This document shows positions 1 to 15,600 of a DNA stretch of 64,000 nt, piece by piece. Below the pieces are notes generated by a model that was not told where the DNA came from, made no database searches, and saw only the letters and a program-made list of their open reading frames with translations. Origin of the DNA: Lycocorax pyrrhopterus obiensis (Eukaryota; Chordata; Aves; Passeriformes; Paradisaeidae). Position numbers and translations under genes: made by a program. The stretch is from the NCBI GenBank assembly GCA_014706295.1, contig JACSVZ010000002.1:20815994-20879993 (forward strand). Reading direction: 5' to 3'. Numbering within the stretch: the first letter of the stretch is position 1; every line of letters begins with the position of its first letter.

Positions 1-533
1 ACACTCAAGAGCAACAAGTAGATACCAAGGAGAAGTAAACTTTTCCTTCACTGGTCTGTCAAGATAAAGACCAGAAACTCAAACTGGATTTTTATTGTAT
101 TGGAACTAGCTGAGTTTCAGCTGTTGCCTGCTTCTTCAGTGAGCTTGTGACAAGCCACACCTAAAGGTGCCGTAAAAACAGCTGTCAGCTGAATCCCCCA
201 TGGAATCAAAAAGACAAGATAACCCTCCATCTAGACTCTGCTGCTGAAGAACAGTCTCTATTAATATTTACTTTTTACACAGCTTTTCTCATCCTAGTGC
301 TTGGCCATTCTGTGTAGGACCAATCACAGCATAATTATTTTGTACAGGGATAAGTGAAATAGCTCAAAACTTTTATAAATCAACCTTGCTGAAAAAAATC
401 GGAGGAGGAATCCAAGAAAGGATGAGAAAAAAAAAGGAAAAAAAAGAAAAAAGAAGGTTTGTCTTGAAAATAGATGCTGATGGAACACCAGCTAAGCAGA
501 AATCTCATTTTCTACTCTTTTCTGGCATTTCAG
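1..533 (+). other. Intron upstream of window exon 1 (3' part)
   Basis: AT-rich non-coding sequence ending in the exon 1 acceptor. It holds a purine-rich A/G stretch around 421-460 but no coding exon or recognisable element. Confidence 0.7.
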
Positions 534-635
534 GATATCCAGAGGAGAGCATGCAGTAGTAACCCCTGTAAGAACACAGGGACCTGTGTGAACTCACTGG
601 ATGGTTTCTTTTGCCTCTGTCCCAGCAACTGGCAG
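534..635 (+). CDS. CUBN: CUBN window exon 1: EGF-like domain 1
   Basis: 34 codons, phase 0 at both ends. The acceptor is TTTCAG before 534 and the donor is CAG|GTGAAT. It encodes the end of the N-terminal region (DIQRRA) and EGF1, beginning [12 protein letters not shown] and ending at NWQ. The last cysteine of EGF1 (GPLC) comes from the next exon. Human cubilin has [12 protein letters not shown] at the same place, around residue 133. Earlier exons lie upstream of the window. Confidence 0.93.
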
Positions 636-3600
636 GTGAATCTTTAACCCCCTTGACTACAGAGTGTGTATTTTAACTGTAAGGCTACATCTAGCCTAGC
701 GATTGCCACGAAGCTCAGCGTTTTAGGGTTGCTCAGGGTAGAGTGAGATACACTGAACAGCAAAGCAGCAGTATCACTCATTGGTTGGAGAGCAACTCGT
801 TTGCTTCTCAACAGTATCAATATATACATGTAAAAAAGCAGAAGCCCAAAGCAGTGGGCCAAACCCTGCACTGTTACACGCAGGCGATGGCCCATGCAGT
901 CAGTGATTCTTGGCAGTTCCCACGGCAGAGAATTAGTCTGGTTTTTGCTGAGCACTGAACTGAACTGCATGCCTTGCTGTTGACCTTACACAAGGATAGA
1001 GAGAGAATGGGGGAAGGGATGGATGTTTATTCAATCTCAAACATGTAAGGCAAATGGGGTGTGTAAATAACCAGTGCCATTCTGACTTTTTTAAGTCCAG
1101 AGACTTTATTAGAAAATGCTTTAATGTGCACCAGAGATGGAAATGTTATATCTTCTTCTCAAAGGATTTCAACTTAAGAGTTAGCCCAGCAAGATTTGGG
1201 TCAAAATTCATGTGCTTTCCTGATAGAAACAGTTTAAAAGAAAATTTTCTGAGTCTTTTTCTAGTTGGAAAGTGAGGGGATGACAAAAATGTGCCGTTCA
1301 TATGCTTTCTACATCTGAAATATTTTATCCCAATCTCACTGATAGCAAGGGTCACAGAAACACAGCTGAAAAATAGTTTTGTTATTGTGTTTCGTAAGGG
1401 AAGCTGTGTTGATAACAGCCCATGGTTTGTATATCTTTGAAAACTATATTAAACATTGGGTCCATGGTTTGCTTCATTTCTCAGTTATTTGGAAAATAAA
1501 CTGGTTTTTCATTTCATCTTAGGGCCCCCTGTGCTCCGTGGATGTTAATGAATGCCAGATTTTTGCTGGAACAGCATTAGGCTGCCAGAATGGAGCCACT
1601 TGTGTGAACACACCAGGCAGCTACAGGTAACCTCTCAAAACTAGGCACAAATACATCCTGTGTAGAATACTCTGCTATTTTTTTACCCCATATCACGCCT
1701 GCAGCACAAGTTCTAGAAGTAAGTCTGTTTAACATCTATGCACTATAAGCCCTTGCAGTCTGAGAAAATATAAAATCCTTACTGCCCTGTACACTGAGCC
1801 CACTGCAGACGCAGAAGGGCCTCCAAAGCCACTGCCTGCTTTGACACAGGGGGAGCAGCAGGAACCAGATCCATCACACAGCCGTGCCGGGGGAGAAGGC
1901 TGCAAACTGAAGGCTGGCTCCAGCCCCGCCCCCCCACCCCGTTGTAGGTGCAGATGCTTTAATGGAAATTTCCTGCACCATGGGATGTAGCGGGGGAGGT
2001 GAGATGCTCATGCTGGTCTGTAACCAGCACTCACCAGCATGCCCAAAGAGCACAGCCACATTGCCATCCCTCCACTATCACCCCTTGAGCTCAAAGGGAG
2101 TGAGGATGCGAAGGGGGTGAACAGGTTTGGCCCAGCAAAGGCTTTGAATTGGAAATCTCCTGGATATATGGGCACCCTTGATCGCTGGCATTCTCAGGAC
2201 GCTCAGTTGGTCAGAGCAGGGTGCTAATAACACCAAGATCATGAGTTCAATCCCCAAGCAGGCCATTCACTAAGGCTTGGACGTGATGATCCTTGTGGGT
2301 CCCTTCCAACCCAGAATATTCTGGGAAATCAGAAACAGTTCTGTGAAATGCCTTCATCCCCTCCAAAAACACAGGCACTGCTGAGACAGCAGCAGAGCAA
2401 GGAATGCACAGTGCTGCCAGGCAGAAAGGGAAGAGAAATGCTGTCTGCAGCCGTCGGACCAAGGGGGTGCCTGGGCTGCCTGTGTGCTGGGCCCCATACG
2501 CATGAGGCTTCTGGAGCATATTCTTCTCTGGCTGTGCCCAGCTCCTTAGAAAACATGCACTTGCTTAAGGGCAAGCCAGCCTGAACATTTTGTGTCTCAT
2601 TCTCCAAAATGTCAAATAATCTGGTAAATAAATAACTTTCAAATATAATACAAAGCTATCCCTGTGCGATGGGAACAAGCACGCTGGAGAGCATGCCACA
2701 GCTTTCTGCAAAGCATTTTGTCTCTTGCTTCAGCACGAAAATCTTAGCCCCCACAAATATTTGCTTGACGTAACACTGGCTTGTAGTGCTTTGTGAGTTC
2801 TTGGAAGAACCTCAGACAAAGTTCTCCTATAGTGGTCCTCATGCTTCAGCATTAACACAGAGTCTGCTGAGGTGTCACTGGTGCATGATGCTTCCTGTAA
2901 GCTTTACTTTGATTTTAAATGATGTTTCTAGCTTGTCTGCAACAGATATTTGTCAAGGAGCCAACACACAAAGTAATCTGCCTTTATTTGTTTCTTACTG
3001 TGCTCAGAGATGTACAGGTGTGTGACTCAGTTAAGGTTTAAGGTTTGCCATTCTCGCAAGCGTTGTCATTGTGTTAGTATAGTCACGATTCCCCGGTTTC
3101 TTCCCTCATGTACTTCTTGCCGTCCTTGGTACTTGCTGAATCAGTGCTTCATGAAGTGAACTAAGACCTCTTCATAAGTCATCATAACCTTAATATTACT
3201 GCTTTTGCATTACAGACTCAGGATTATTATGTAGTCCCTTCCCCAAGTCCATTGTACTGCCTTTAATCTCTCTTCACATATTGTCTTACTTATTTCTGAG
3301 TGCTCCCCAAATGCTAAATCCATCCCCAGGCAGAGCACGACATCTCTTTTCAACAGCTGTGAGGACATTGCTGCTAAGCTTTCTGGGGCTCTACAGCCCA
3401 GGTCACCCCACTACTGCTCTGGCGTAGTTATGTACACCAGTGTGGGCTGCAGGAAACAAAAGGGTAATTGACTTTCCACAGCCTGCAGAGACAATACCAG
3501 GTGGTGGGAAGTACTGGATTAGGTCACATGAAATGGAACATAATGCAGTCTTCACTCCTTGTTCATACTCTTTACCTGCATGCTTTTCCTGTAATTCAGG

Positions 3601-6600
3601 AAAGCACTGAAATACGAGGAAAAAGAGCACGTATCCAGGAAACACCTTCCTCAGCCAGAACCTTAAGGGGACATTGCATCAGTTGGATGAAAGGCTGTGA
3701 AAGTCCCCAGGTCTATCAGACTTCTGTGTCACAACCAAAATAACAGGGGCCTCACCACAATGTGCCATGAGCCATGTGAGAGAACCATGGCAGTGCCAGG
3801 CAGCAGTGCATCACAATTTGGCTGAAGTGCCTTGCAGTGTGACCTACTTCTTGAAGCTCTTCTCTCAGAAACTTCAGATGGGTAGCAGATTAATCTTCGC
3901 CAGACTAGACAGGAGGCAGTGCCATTGTTCTCCTCCTTTGGAGATGGTCAGATTGCCTTGTTGTGTCCTTTGAAGTTGAACATGAAGCTCTGAATGTGCT
4001 TTAGACATATGAAAGTCATCTGGTTCCCTGACCTGTTGCCTCTGTGCTTGCCCAGGCTGAGCTGCTGCACTGATGGGAAGGTGGTGTTCTTCTTGCTGTC
4101 TCGTACAGTAATGAACACGCTGTCTTGCACTGCAGACTGCAGTTAAGCATTAAGCTGTTGTGGGTTTCTGAAGCCTAAGTTCGTGCGGGTTGCTTGTCCT
4201 GGGTGCACTGTTTAGTTACCTGCAATTGGCTTATCAAACTGCTATTTCAGCTGAGCATGTGACACGGTGGAAGGGACAGCAGCAGATTATTTTATATAAA
4301 TTGCTCCAAGGTCCAGGTCAGCTGCACTGGAATACCCTGATTCTAATTCTGCAGAGAAATGCTTTTACAGAGCATTTTTCATTAGGCAGCTTAAAAGCAA
4401 TCCAAGATGGGTGTGTACCTGCCATACGTCTCTGCAAGCTGCAGACACTGCAGCATGTAACTTGAATCCAAATGAGAGTCTCACTGTCATTTTAATAATA
4501 AGCTAGTGATCTGATAGGAGGTTTTCTGTACATTTATATCCCTTTTAGTTGTATTTCAGAACCTCACATTTTGACTATGTGGAAATAGAGCCAGAGAAAA
4601 GGGAAACATTATCTGATGGTTTGGAAGTTCCCCATTTCAGTTCCACTGAACACTTGCCCACCACACATCCCTGAAAGCTGATGTGCTGCTGAGACAGCAG
4701 CTGCCCCTTGTTGTGGTGTGGGGGTGAAGGTACCCCACTCTCTAGAACAGGCCCGACATGGCATTTCTGCATATTGCCAGAGGCGGGATTTTAGGCACTT
4801 GGCATCACACAATGGTCATAAACTGAAAAAGGAAGTTTAGATGGTCTTTGACTGAAGCGGGGTTTTCTAGGTTCATGTTCTGTTTAAATCTTATGTTAGA
4901 CTTTTCATTTTTTCTGGGTTTGTGCTTATGAATGTAACAAAAGGCTGTAGATTCTCCCATAGGGCCAGACAGCCATGAATATACACAAGTCTCACATGAT
5001 TTCTTGAGTCTCTTGAACAGGAGACTTGGCGTCTGTGCATGATTATTAGCAGGATTGTCAATATAGGTAAAGAGATGTATTTCTTAAGAAAAACACCATA
5101 GAGTGGAGAATGGCAATAAGCAATCTTTAACAGTCTTTAAAGACGAAATTTTGATTTTTTTTCCACTTTCACTATTAGCTGCTCCTGTACTCCAGAAACC
5201 TATGGGCCTCACTGTGCCTTGAAGTTTGATGACTGCCAGGAAGGATCTGAGATGCTCTGTGAGCATGGCCTCTGTGTAGATGAAGAAAGGGATCAGCCCC
5301 ACAGGGTAAGGAACAGTGTATAACTTCATTATAGAGCACAGCATGAATAAGCAACAAATACTGCTGAGCATGACAAAACTGTGTAGCACACACTGCTGCT
5401 GAAAAACAGCAAGAAATGCCACTGTATGAGATAACAACCTCTCTGTTGTACCGAGGATGGCAGAAAGAATCAAAAATATCTTATGTCTTGTTAGAGGTCC
5501 TTGTCACAGTATTAGATCTACTACTACATCCATAGGGATCTTGGGAATATTTTTTTTATTAGTTAAAGTCTTATTTGTGATATAATATTCTTACTGTTCA
5601 TTATTTTGGGAGTTCTAAGTTGCTAGAATATTTTACTGCTTAAATGATTAAGAAGGACAAACATAATGAATCTTGTTTTTCCTGGGAAAAGGCATGCCAG
5701 TGGAACATTACTTCCAGGGGCCTGGAAGCTGCCAGGGCTTCACGGTGACTGGGTGGCTGCTGCTCATCTTTGGTGCTCCTCAGTGTCAGCTGGATGTGGT
5801 GTCTGACTCCAGGCCCAATCTTTCCAAGCATCTGCACTGGGTGGATGCTAGCACACACTTGAGTGCTCTTCTGGAGCAAGCCAGCTCATTCCATTTGGGC
5901 GAGGATCTGGGTACAGGGAGTTCACTCCGAAGAGACGGATGGACCATGCCAGCTTTGGCTCTTTCCACGTAGAGCAGCCCTCCAAAACCACCCAGCCAAG
6001 CTTGTGCTCCTTAATACTCCTATACGCCCATGCACCATTCCAGTCACAGAACGTATTTTTTGTACTTTGCTATAAAATAATTGCTTTGCTTAATTTTTAG
6101 AAGTTTCACAACTCATCACTTATTTAATGCCCGCTTTTTGTTGAGAAAGCTTTTCAAAAGGGTTCAGTGTTGGCTTAACAGTGTCTGCTCCTGTGACAAT
6201 CAACAAGCTCCCATTAGCTTTAATTGGACCAAAGCTAGATAAATGCTGAAATCTGGCCATTAGTAAAGTTTACTAGAGAGAAAACAGTTTTCCTAAAAGA
6301 AAATATGTATTCGCAATTTAATGTCAGTGCTGCACATTGCATATACTATGGAATAATTTGATTAAAATAAAATAGCCAAGATGATTTCAGGTTGCTTACA
6401 CTGATCTGTTTGCCCTGGTTAAAAAGCAAGCTGATGACTTTTAATTATGTTTATGTACAGCTCATAATTGATCTTATTTTCTCTAGGAGCTTTGGGGTAA
6501 ATTGCAGATTTCTTTTATGAACATAATGAATGAGCCTGAGTTGCTTCCATAATCTGAATAAGTAAATTCAGAGGAAGAAACAGACTGAGAAAACTACTGA

Positions 6601-9600
6601 AGCAACTTACCAAACAAAACATGCAAGCCATATAATGCTCTGAAAGCTTTCTTGCTATAGTTTGAAAGTAATTTTATGAAATTAACTCCTCCTGCCTTTT
6701 TCTTGACTATTGCAAATGTCTTAAATATGCAATGTGGTGTTTTCTGTGGCAGCCCAAGTACCAGTGTATCTGTGATGCTGGCTGGATGTCCCCTCCTGGC
6801 AGCCCTGCCTGCAGCGCTGATATCGATGAATGCAGCCTCCCTCATCCTCCGTGTTCACAGGATCCACCTGTGCAGTGCCACAACACTCTAGGCTCCTACA
6901 CCTGTGGTCCCTGCCCCACAGGTATCTTGTCCTTCCATGCTCTCAGGTGGGATGGGGTGGCAGGGGTATTACTGCCCATGTAGCATAAGCACAGACACAG
7001 GATGCAGATGAGAGTAACTCCATGAAATGCTTTGGTCTGTATTCTAGGGAATAAATGCTTTCAGGTTATGTCTTATCTAGGTAACACAGGCAGTGGAGTC
7101 TAATGCATGATTTATCTCATTCTAAACTGAGCACCTAAATAGATCTGATGTCCACAGGTGCCTTCATGTCCATCATGTCCTATCGCCTTCATGTAATAGG
7201 TCTGCAGTACTTTCATATCTGCATGTTTCCTGCCCTAAGGCAATATAAAAATCTGATTGTCCCCTCAGACCATATAACCTAAGATTACTCTTCCTGACTT
7301 GGGCAGGCGGTGTCTGTGGGAGGAGTTTTTAAAGTATTTAACTGAAGTTGCAATAAAGCTTTGCTGCAAAATGTACATACATGCACTAGACCAGAACTGC
7401 ATCCTCTTTAGGTAAAAGTGTGTTTGAATCTGGAATATCCAGAATACGGTTAAAATAAAACATTCTTGCACACACATCTCCAACCTGTTGTGTTTGAAAC
7501 CTAATTTTCAGACCAGTATTAATTTTAATCACTAATGAGAGAGACAGGTCTACTCTTGTGCTAATTAAGTGCAATTCAGTTGTACTCTGTGAAAAGATTT
7601 GGTCAAAGAAGAAACCAAAAAGGCCAGGCATTTTCTTTCTGATGTCTTTTCTGTGCTGCTTTTTAGGCTGGCAAGGAAATGGCTACACTTGCCAAGATAT
7701 CGATGAATGTGCCATTAATAATGGAGGCTGCTCAACAGCACCAATGGTCCAATGTATCAACACAGCTGGATCATTCCGCTGTGGGCTCTGTCCACCAGGT
7801 AAAGTGGATTTCTTGCTGATAATACTACGAAAGGACTTGAAAGATGAAGATTCAGCACATTTGAGCCTGTTTTGGGGTAGCTTTAAGAAGCTGAAAATTG
7901 GTTTTATAGAAAGAAATATCACATACACAATACTGTAATACAGAATGCAGAGTCCAAGTATATTCAAACTGCTTCAGCTATTAATGAACATTATATAGAG
8001 TATGCCTCTAAAGATGATCCTCTGAAATGTGTTTCTCTTGTACTAGATAGATGTTTTCAGTGTTTGAGCCTCGATTTGGTGAAGTACTTCCTTTACAAGG
8101 TCATTAATGGGAAACAAGGATTGCATAATTATGATAGTAATTTCATTGTCTGTATTAATTGAAGGAGTATCCTGTGTGCCATAAATCAGCTGTGTTGTCT
8201 GCAGTAAAAAAAGGCCTTGATAATTGTCACGCTCTGAATGCTGTCTGAGGAGGCAGTGTTTCCACCGCAGTACAGGTCAAGCAATGAAGTTGCAACTTAG
8301 GCCTTTATTATTTGTGGTTTATGACTTAAAATGCTTTCTGAAATGTATGGTATCATTACTAGAAATATAGCAGGAAAAAGTCTTTCTAATTGACTTTTTG
8401 ATTGCTATTTAAATGGCAATAGGCTGCATGTAGTGAAGACTCCCAGTTACTGAGTGCTGAAGGGATATCACCATGTGGCCTCAGACAAGTTTTGGTGATG
8501 TCAACTCTGGCCATGAAGAGTCCTGCTGCAGGTCTTTGGTCCTCCTGAACGTCCTGAGAACTGAGTGTTGTGTTTGAGATCCAAGGGCTGCTCTGGTGCG
8601 CAGGAGGAAAAAGGCTGGATGTGATTAGGGCTGACTGGGTGCAGATGTGTAGGGAGAGCAGTGCATGGTGGCTGAGAGACATGGGCTTCTATGGCTCCAC
8701 TGACCTCACCTATATTTGGCAAACACATCTTTTTTCCCGCAACCATGGAAGGATTTATTTATAGTCAGAATCCATCCCTGCAATGAAGGAGCCACAATAA
8801 ATAATGCCAGGTGTTACTTCAGCAGCTATCTCAATTCTGTCTTTTTAACTGCAGAAGACTATGATTTTCCACCATGAATTAGTGTTTTGCTCACCAGTTG
8901 ATTGTTTTGCTGTTGATTCCCAAACAACATAGTTTGTTACAGACTAACTGAGATTTACCTCTGAACAGGTTATGAGGGAGATGGACAAAGATGTACCCAG
9001 GTTGATATCTGCTCTATAAATAATGGAGGGTGCCATCCTTTGGCTACTTGTACCTCAGGACCAGGTATGATGCTTTCTTAAAGACTGTAAGGTAAAACCA
9101 GTGTGAATCTCAAGGAGGATCTAGTTAGGATTAATCCCCTTTGTTACAACATATCTAGATTGCAGCCCCTTCTCCACAGTCAGTTTTGCCTCATCCAAAG
9201 AATTTTACAGGCAGGTTAGCTAAAGCCAGCAGACTTTTCCACAAACATTGACAGAAGGAGATTTAGGCTCCACCAAAATGAAGACTTTTTCCTAAAACTG
9301 TGGAGACGTTCACCATTTTTCTTTGATGCAGTTTTCCAATTATACAACTGCTTTTACTACTCCCCTTCCCATAAATACCCTTTGACTACACCCACCACTT
9401 CCCATGAAGGTGACCATAGCAAAACAACACCACAGCTCCTTCCATGGTCAAATTGGGCACTGACCAGGGAAGGTGTCAAAAGATCAAATAAGATAGAATT
9501 ATATAAAGACTCTGCTTCAAAATGTCAAGGACATTTACAAACATTGGTATTGTCGTTGTGACATAGACTGAATTACCTTCTGTGTCTTGTCTCACCTCCC

Positions 9601-12600
9601 AAGGGCCCATGGCATTTTGTTCCTGCACATCTGGGTACACTGGAAGTGGATATGGGCCGAACGGGTGCTCTCCTCTCAGTGATATCTGTCAGCTGCAAAA
9701 CCCTTGTGCAAATGGGCAGTGCTTGGTAAGTGCTGGTCTCCTCACACTTGGTGAGAACATTGTGGAGTTATAGGCTGTCAGGGAGACTGGTGAGACTGAA
9801 GGCTGAGCGCAGACATACTAACGGGAATGAGGCAAAGTCAGCGGGGATTGCAAGATCAGTGGATATATCTGGAAAAAGCAAAGTGAGTTTCAGGGCACAC
9901 AAGCCATTTCTTTGTGTGTGAAGTAGAACTGGTAATCTTGGCACCAATGACCTGAGAAATTGTGATTGGTAGCCCAGGCTAGCCAATGGAATGCTAGTGC
10001 TGATGGGGGAGAACTGCCTGGTGGCACACAAAAGTAATTTACCACCCTGGATCATGGAGGAATTATCCATGATAACAGAACCAGTGCCTCTGCTGACCTT
10101 CAGACTGTTAATATCCAGCAGAATTAGTTACGTGTTCCTAGTCTGATCTTGTGAGAGCACTCCTGGAGTCTCAGGCTGTTTATACGAACATGGAAAGGTG
10201 TTTCAAAGGAATTTATGGTAACCAAGTCTTTTGGACCTAAACTGGTCGGTGCTTCAAATTCATTCTCATACACAGCAAACATTTAGGTTGTCCACATGGA
10301 CCCTGTGAAGACGTTTTTGGTTTCCTTAATGAGGTGTGCTGTGCTCTGGAAAGTCCTGCTGCAGACCTGGGGATTTTGTTGTGGAGGATATTTACAATGG
10401 TGATTTTGGAGAAATATTCACATATGCTGAATTTTTTGTTCCAGTAGAGTCTTTTCCCATTTATTCCCATTAGTCTGCACATATCCTTCTTTTGATTGTC
10501 CCTGGAGGCACGGGGAAAATGAGACATAAGATATGGCTCTAGCAGTGTTAGGTTAACAGGTGCATTTGATGATCTTAAGGGTCTTTTCCAAGCTAAATGT
10601 TTCTATGATTCTGTGGTGTATTATCTTTTGCTTTTTCCATTTTCTGTGTGAAATGTTACGGTCCTTTCACTTACACTCCACTCCTCACCAGCATTCCTTG
10701 CTCTCTACTCTGTAGGTATCTACTGTGTCTTCACTCAGATATATAAAGGGCCAGTTGTGCCCATATCTAATCTACTTTTCCTGACTATTAAGTTCATTTT
10801 AGTCAATCTATTAAAAGATATGACATCTTCACCTAACTATATCCTAACATACAACAGTAGGCAATCATGGCTACAAACTAGTACCTGAAGATAATAACAT
10901 GGATACTTAAGTAATGGAACTACAGAAGCATCTAATAAAATAGAGAAACATCCGAGCTATATTTGGCCAGCATAATGACAGAGCAAACATAATGTCAATT
11001 AAGTATCAGACAATGTAGATCAGAAAACACCTTTTAAAGCAACATTCAGACTCCTAAATACACATCAAAACCCTTTTCCATCATACTGAAAATCTCTCTT
11101 TGGGACACAGAGGACATGAATAGATAAGGCAAAAGCAAATAGAGAATGAAATACACTGATTGTATGTCATCAAAGATGGGATTGTAGCATGTACCTGGGA
11201 CCGTGTTCTGCTTTGCCTTTAAAGACTGTGTCTATAAAACAAGAGATATAAGGAAAGAAAACATATGAAATTAAAACAGTTACGGATATGGAAAGACTTG
11301 ATTATAAGGAGAAGTAGTAAAGGTTGTGACAACCGAAATGGAAAAGAGACATACAGAATAAGCAATGGTGATGAAATTGTTCCCCTTTAACATTCCTCAG
11401 GATGAAAATGAAAGTTAACAGCCCACATAACTGCAGACTTCCCAGAGAAAGGTCTTGAGAGAAATGACTTATAAACCAAATATCTTGCCTTGCTATTTAT
11501 AAGGTTTAGGTAATATGATTGACTTGATTCTAGCGTGATCATTCCAAAACCAAGCAAACAGTTTTCTGAACAGCTAAACGAATACAGAATTTGATTTTTA
11601 AGAAAGTAATTTGAAAGAGGCCTGCAAAGAAATAATTTAATACAAAAAATCCTGAAGAGATAGATAATCTGATTAGGCTTTATGTTTATTTTGGTATTCA
11701 TCAGTGACCATTGAGGCCAAAATCTTTCAAAGGTTTTATTTCTTTACTCCAGTATCTCCTCATAAAATAAGTGTAAACATCAGTCTTTCTGCTGACTCTA
11801 TTGATTTCTTTAGGTGATTCATGCTCACAATGTATTTGATTTGTTTATACCTGTAGGCAATGATCTCTGGCTATGTCTGCCTGTGTAATGCGGGCTGGAC
11901 AGGCCCTAATTGTACAGAGAACATTGATGAATGTACCAGCAACCCATGCCAGAACGGGGGGAGCTGCACCGATGGGGTCAATGGCTACTCCTGCGAGTGC
12001 ACCAGCGCCTGGACAGGACCACAGTGCCAGACTGCCCAGCAAGGTACAGCCAGAACCTCCTCCCCCTCCTTCGCTCCTGGGAATTGGGACAGCAGGCTTC
12101 AGCGAGTAGATGCTTGGTGCATGGGATTAATATGTGAATAAGAACTGAGTTATGATGGGAAAAACAGCCCTGTGTTTGGTGGATTAGAGGTCCCAACCCA
12201 AATTCCCTCCAAGTCACTTTTTCATGAGCTTCATTTATAGCTGTTTTGTTTAGCAGTAGGAACGCAACAATGAAGTTGATCTGCAGGCCCACTGGCCTTG
12301 GCTAGATGCCAGACATCCTAAAATCAGGTCTCTGTTCCCAAGAAAGCGTTCTGGTAGGCTGGTTGGGAAAGAGGATCCGCTCTAAGGATCACAAGAGAAT
12401 ATATTGATGTTTCTCTTTTGTGCGTATTATTTCATCTGTTATGAAGCCAAAAGGTCCTGATGTTCTTAGTCGAGAGGAAAAGCCAGAAGAGGTTTTCAAA
12501 CAGAAATATAAAGCTATGAAAATGGGAGACTCTCAGTTTTATACAGACTTCAAGGTACTCCCTTTAACATTTCCTCTTAATATCAATTTTTCTGTTTGTT

Positions 12601-15600
12601 TGAGAACTTTTTTTGCCATTAATTTTAATTAAACAAGGTCAGGATAGCATTCCAGTGGGTCCAGTGTCCCTGTGACAATAGGAGTGGCTCATTTTTATTG
12701 TAGATTTCTAAGAAGAAAGCAGATTAAATTTTAATGCAATACAGAATGTAAAACTTCCACTGATCCCCTGTGAAACCTGCTCTGTTTTAGAACTATTTTA
12801 GGCTTTTTTATATTTTCCTGAAGTATCTAACTAGTAATGTTTTGTTATTAAGTCCACATGGGAAAAATTTTTATTTTTAGCCATTCATAATGAAGGGATA
12901 GAAAGCCAGTTCTTATGCAGTAAGGAATCATACTCTACCACCTGTTCTTTTAGTTTCTAATCAATGAAAAAATAATGTATTTTACTACATGATAATTTTG
13001 AATCTGGTTGAAAAAAGGTGAGATGTTTTAGATGGATATTTCAAATAAAATTATATTCTTTTTACCACTCTTGAAACAAAACAATATGGTGAGAACTGGC
13101 TATTTCTTTAGAATCAGTTCAATGTTAAACTACAGCTGCTTGGCGCACACTGTAGCTGTATGTGCATTATATTTTGGCTGCTTTATTATACTTTTCTGTA
13201 GCTGTTTGGCGTTCTCAGTTCCCATGCATTGAATGGTTCAGTGAGAGAAGAGACCATGGTATATCATGAGAGGGATTATCAGGCCCAGAAATCTGACCAA
13301 AAAGAATAAATAGGACAATAAAACCTCTTGAGGATAACTTCTATGATGTACCACTACTGAGAAAAACAATTTTACATCATGTTAATTTCAAAATGCTAAA
13401 TGTTATTTGATTGTAGGGGAAAATTTAGACATTCAATCTGGAGGTATCCTTCTGGAAGCAAAGCAGTGTATGGACACCATCCTGAGACAGAATCAATAGC
13501 TTTTGGCAGTATCCACATGTTCCAACTGATATTCTTTGTTCTTTTTCCAGGAACTGTTTTTCTTTCAGGGAATTTGCTTTTTTTTGAGACGTCATTCCAC
13601 TCGAGAGGAAGTCCTAAAGAGCCTTTTATAGAAGTAGTTTTCAACATTACTTTAAATGTTCAAGAAGCAAAAGCTATGCAAAAAAAGTCAGGTTTTACTC
13701 TGTACAGTAATAGCACAAAATTAATGTGTTTAATTTTCTGTCTCTTTCTGCAGTTTGTGGAGGACACCTCTCAGGCTCGAGTGGGACTTTCAGTTACCCT
13801 AACAACCCAAACAGCCAGTGGTACAGCAGTGGGGTCAGCTGCGCTTGGGTTATTCAAACTAATCCCGACAAGGTAAAACAGAGTTCATGTTACAGAAACC
13901 CTCAGTCTGCAGGACCCCTCAGCTTCTCAGAGCAAACGTGACTATCTTCATGCTATATGTGTTCCAATGTTATGATCCAACCCCCTCAGAATAAATAGTT
14001 TTTCAAAAGAATAAGTTTCAGATCCTTACAAACCTTCAGGCTCCTTAGCCTAAGGATTTGCTTGGGTTAGATATTCCAGGCTTTTCCTAAGCAGCTGAGG
14101 GTTAGATTTTATTACCTTACCTCCAGCTAAAGAAGGGAACTGTTCGACATTGCTTTGGAATGTGATCTGTGAATAGCTGCATGAGAAAAGCTCTGCTCTG
14201 TTGGGCTCCACAGGTGGTTCCTGAGCTAAGTGAGTTGGTCAGAGCCTGGTGCTAACAACACCAAGGCTGTGGGTTTGATCCCCATATGGGCCATTCACTT
14301 AAGAGTTAAACTCGATGATCCTTCTGGCTCCCTTCCAGCTCAGACTGCTCTGTGATTCTGTGACCCCAAAACAATTTCATGTTTCTGATCTCTGAGTGCA
14401 GAAATGTAGAATGCTTAATTCATAGTCAATGGCTTTGTGTAATAACAGCATTTGATTTTTTTTTAAGTATTAATTTTTAAACGTTGCATGCAAATATATA
14501 TTCTGATTCTGATCTGCAACTAACAATTCCACTTGTGTTATAAATAACAACTACAAAATATGCTACTTCATACTTCAGCATGAAATTTCTTACTTGGAAT
14601 CTAAATATTTGATGTATTTTTGACATTTTGTGGAATGAATTAAGTCGTTTTGTAAACCAGTGCTTAACAGTGGTTTATACAGCATTACATATATATGTCT
14701 ATGTGACATATATTCAGCCTTAAGCCTGGAAGCCACTACTGTCTTCAGCTGAGCATATTAAAGCACATCAGTGAAGAATCAGAACAAACTTAGAGCTGTG
14801 CATGTCACTAAGTATCCAGAATGGGCTTTACAGACACTGATTTTATATGTGCAAAACAAGATCATTGAATCTTTGAACTCCCATTACAATACTTTCAATC
14901 ATAGCAGGGATGAAAAATGCTAATTATCTGCTGAAAAAACTGCCATGGGAAACCTGGAATAAGGTATTTTATGCTGTATTTCAAGCTTTTCACATGGCTT
15001 GAAATTTACACACATATATATTTCACACATATAACACACACAGGCAAATGGTCTCAATTATTAATTTACAGAAATAATGCTCCTTCCAGAAAACTTCACT
15101 GACTAAATTCTTATCTGTCTATCTTCTCTCTTTCCTTTTGACCCTTAAGATTCTTTAATATTCTCTTCTGTCCTGGAACATTTCAGGAAATGACATAATG
15201 GCTCTAAACCTCACAGATTCTCACAGTTGCATGAATACATGTATCTGCTCTATAAAGTTTCTACATAGACAGTGTCTCAGCAGATGGAAAAAAGATATTT
15301 CTTGTTTTCTTGCTTCTATTAGATCCTGCATGTTACTTTCCCGTTCTTCCATTTGGAGACAAGTAACGAGTGTAACTCTGAATTCCTTCAAATCCATGAT
15401 GGGCCTTCAGCATCAACGCACATGCTGGGAAAATACTGTGGCTTCCCAGGTCCTGCAGAGCTTTTCAGTTCCCACAACTCTCTGTATTTTTGGTTATACT
15501 CAAACCACACCATTACCAGAGGTTTTACTGTTCACTGGGAATCCCAGCATCCTGGTAAGTTGATGAAATGCCAAACATCTTCATGGTTTTGGAGTAAAAT

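Larger units (their letters stand above)
13873..15322 (+). other. CUBN: Intron 9 (1.45 kb)
   Basis: Contains a SINE copy (14222-14363) and a CA/TA-rich low-complexity stretch around 15001-15043. Confidence 0.85.

Noticed and set aside
5084..5473. 129-codon open frame on the minus strand
   Set aside because: Overlaps the true exon 3 of CUBN in antisense; no homology recognised.
13400..13876. 158-codon open frame spanning the exon 9 acceptor
   Set aside because: It reads exon 9 in another frame; the CUB1 frame beginning at 13754 after TTTCTGCAG is the conserved one.
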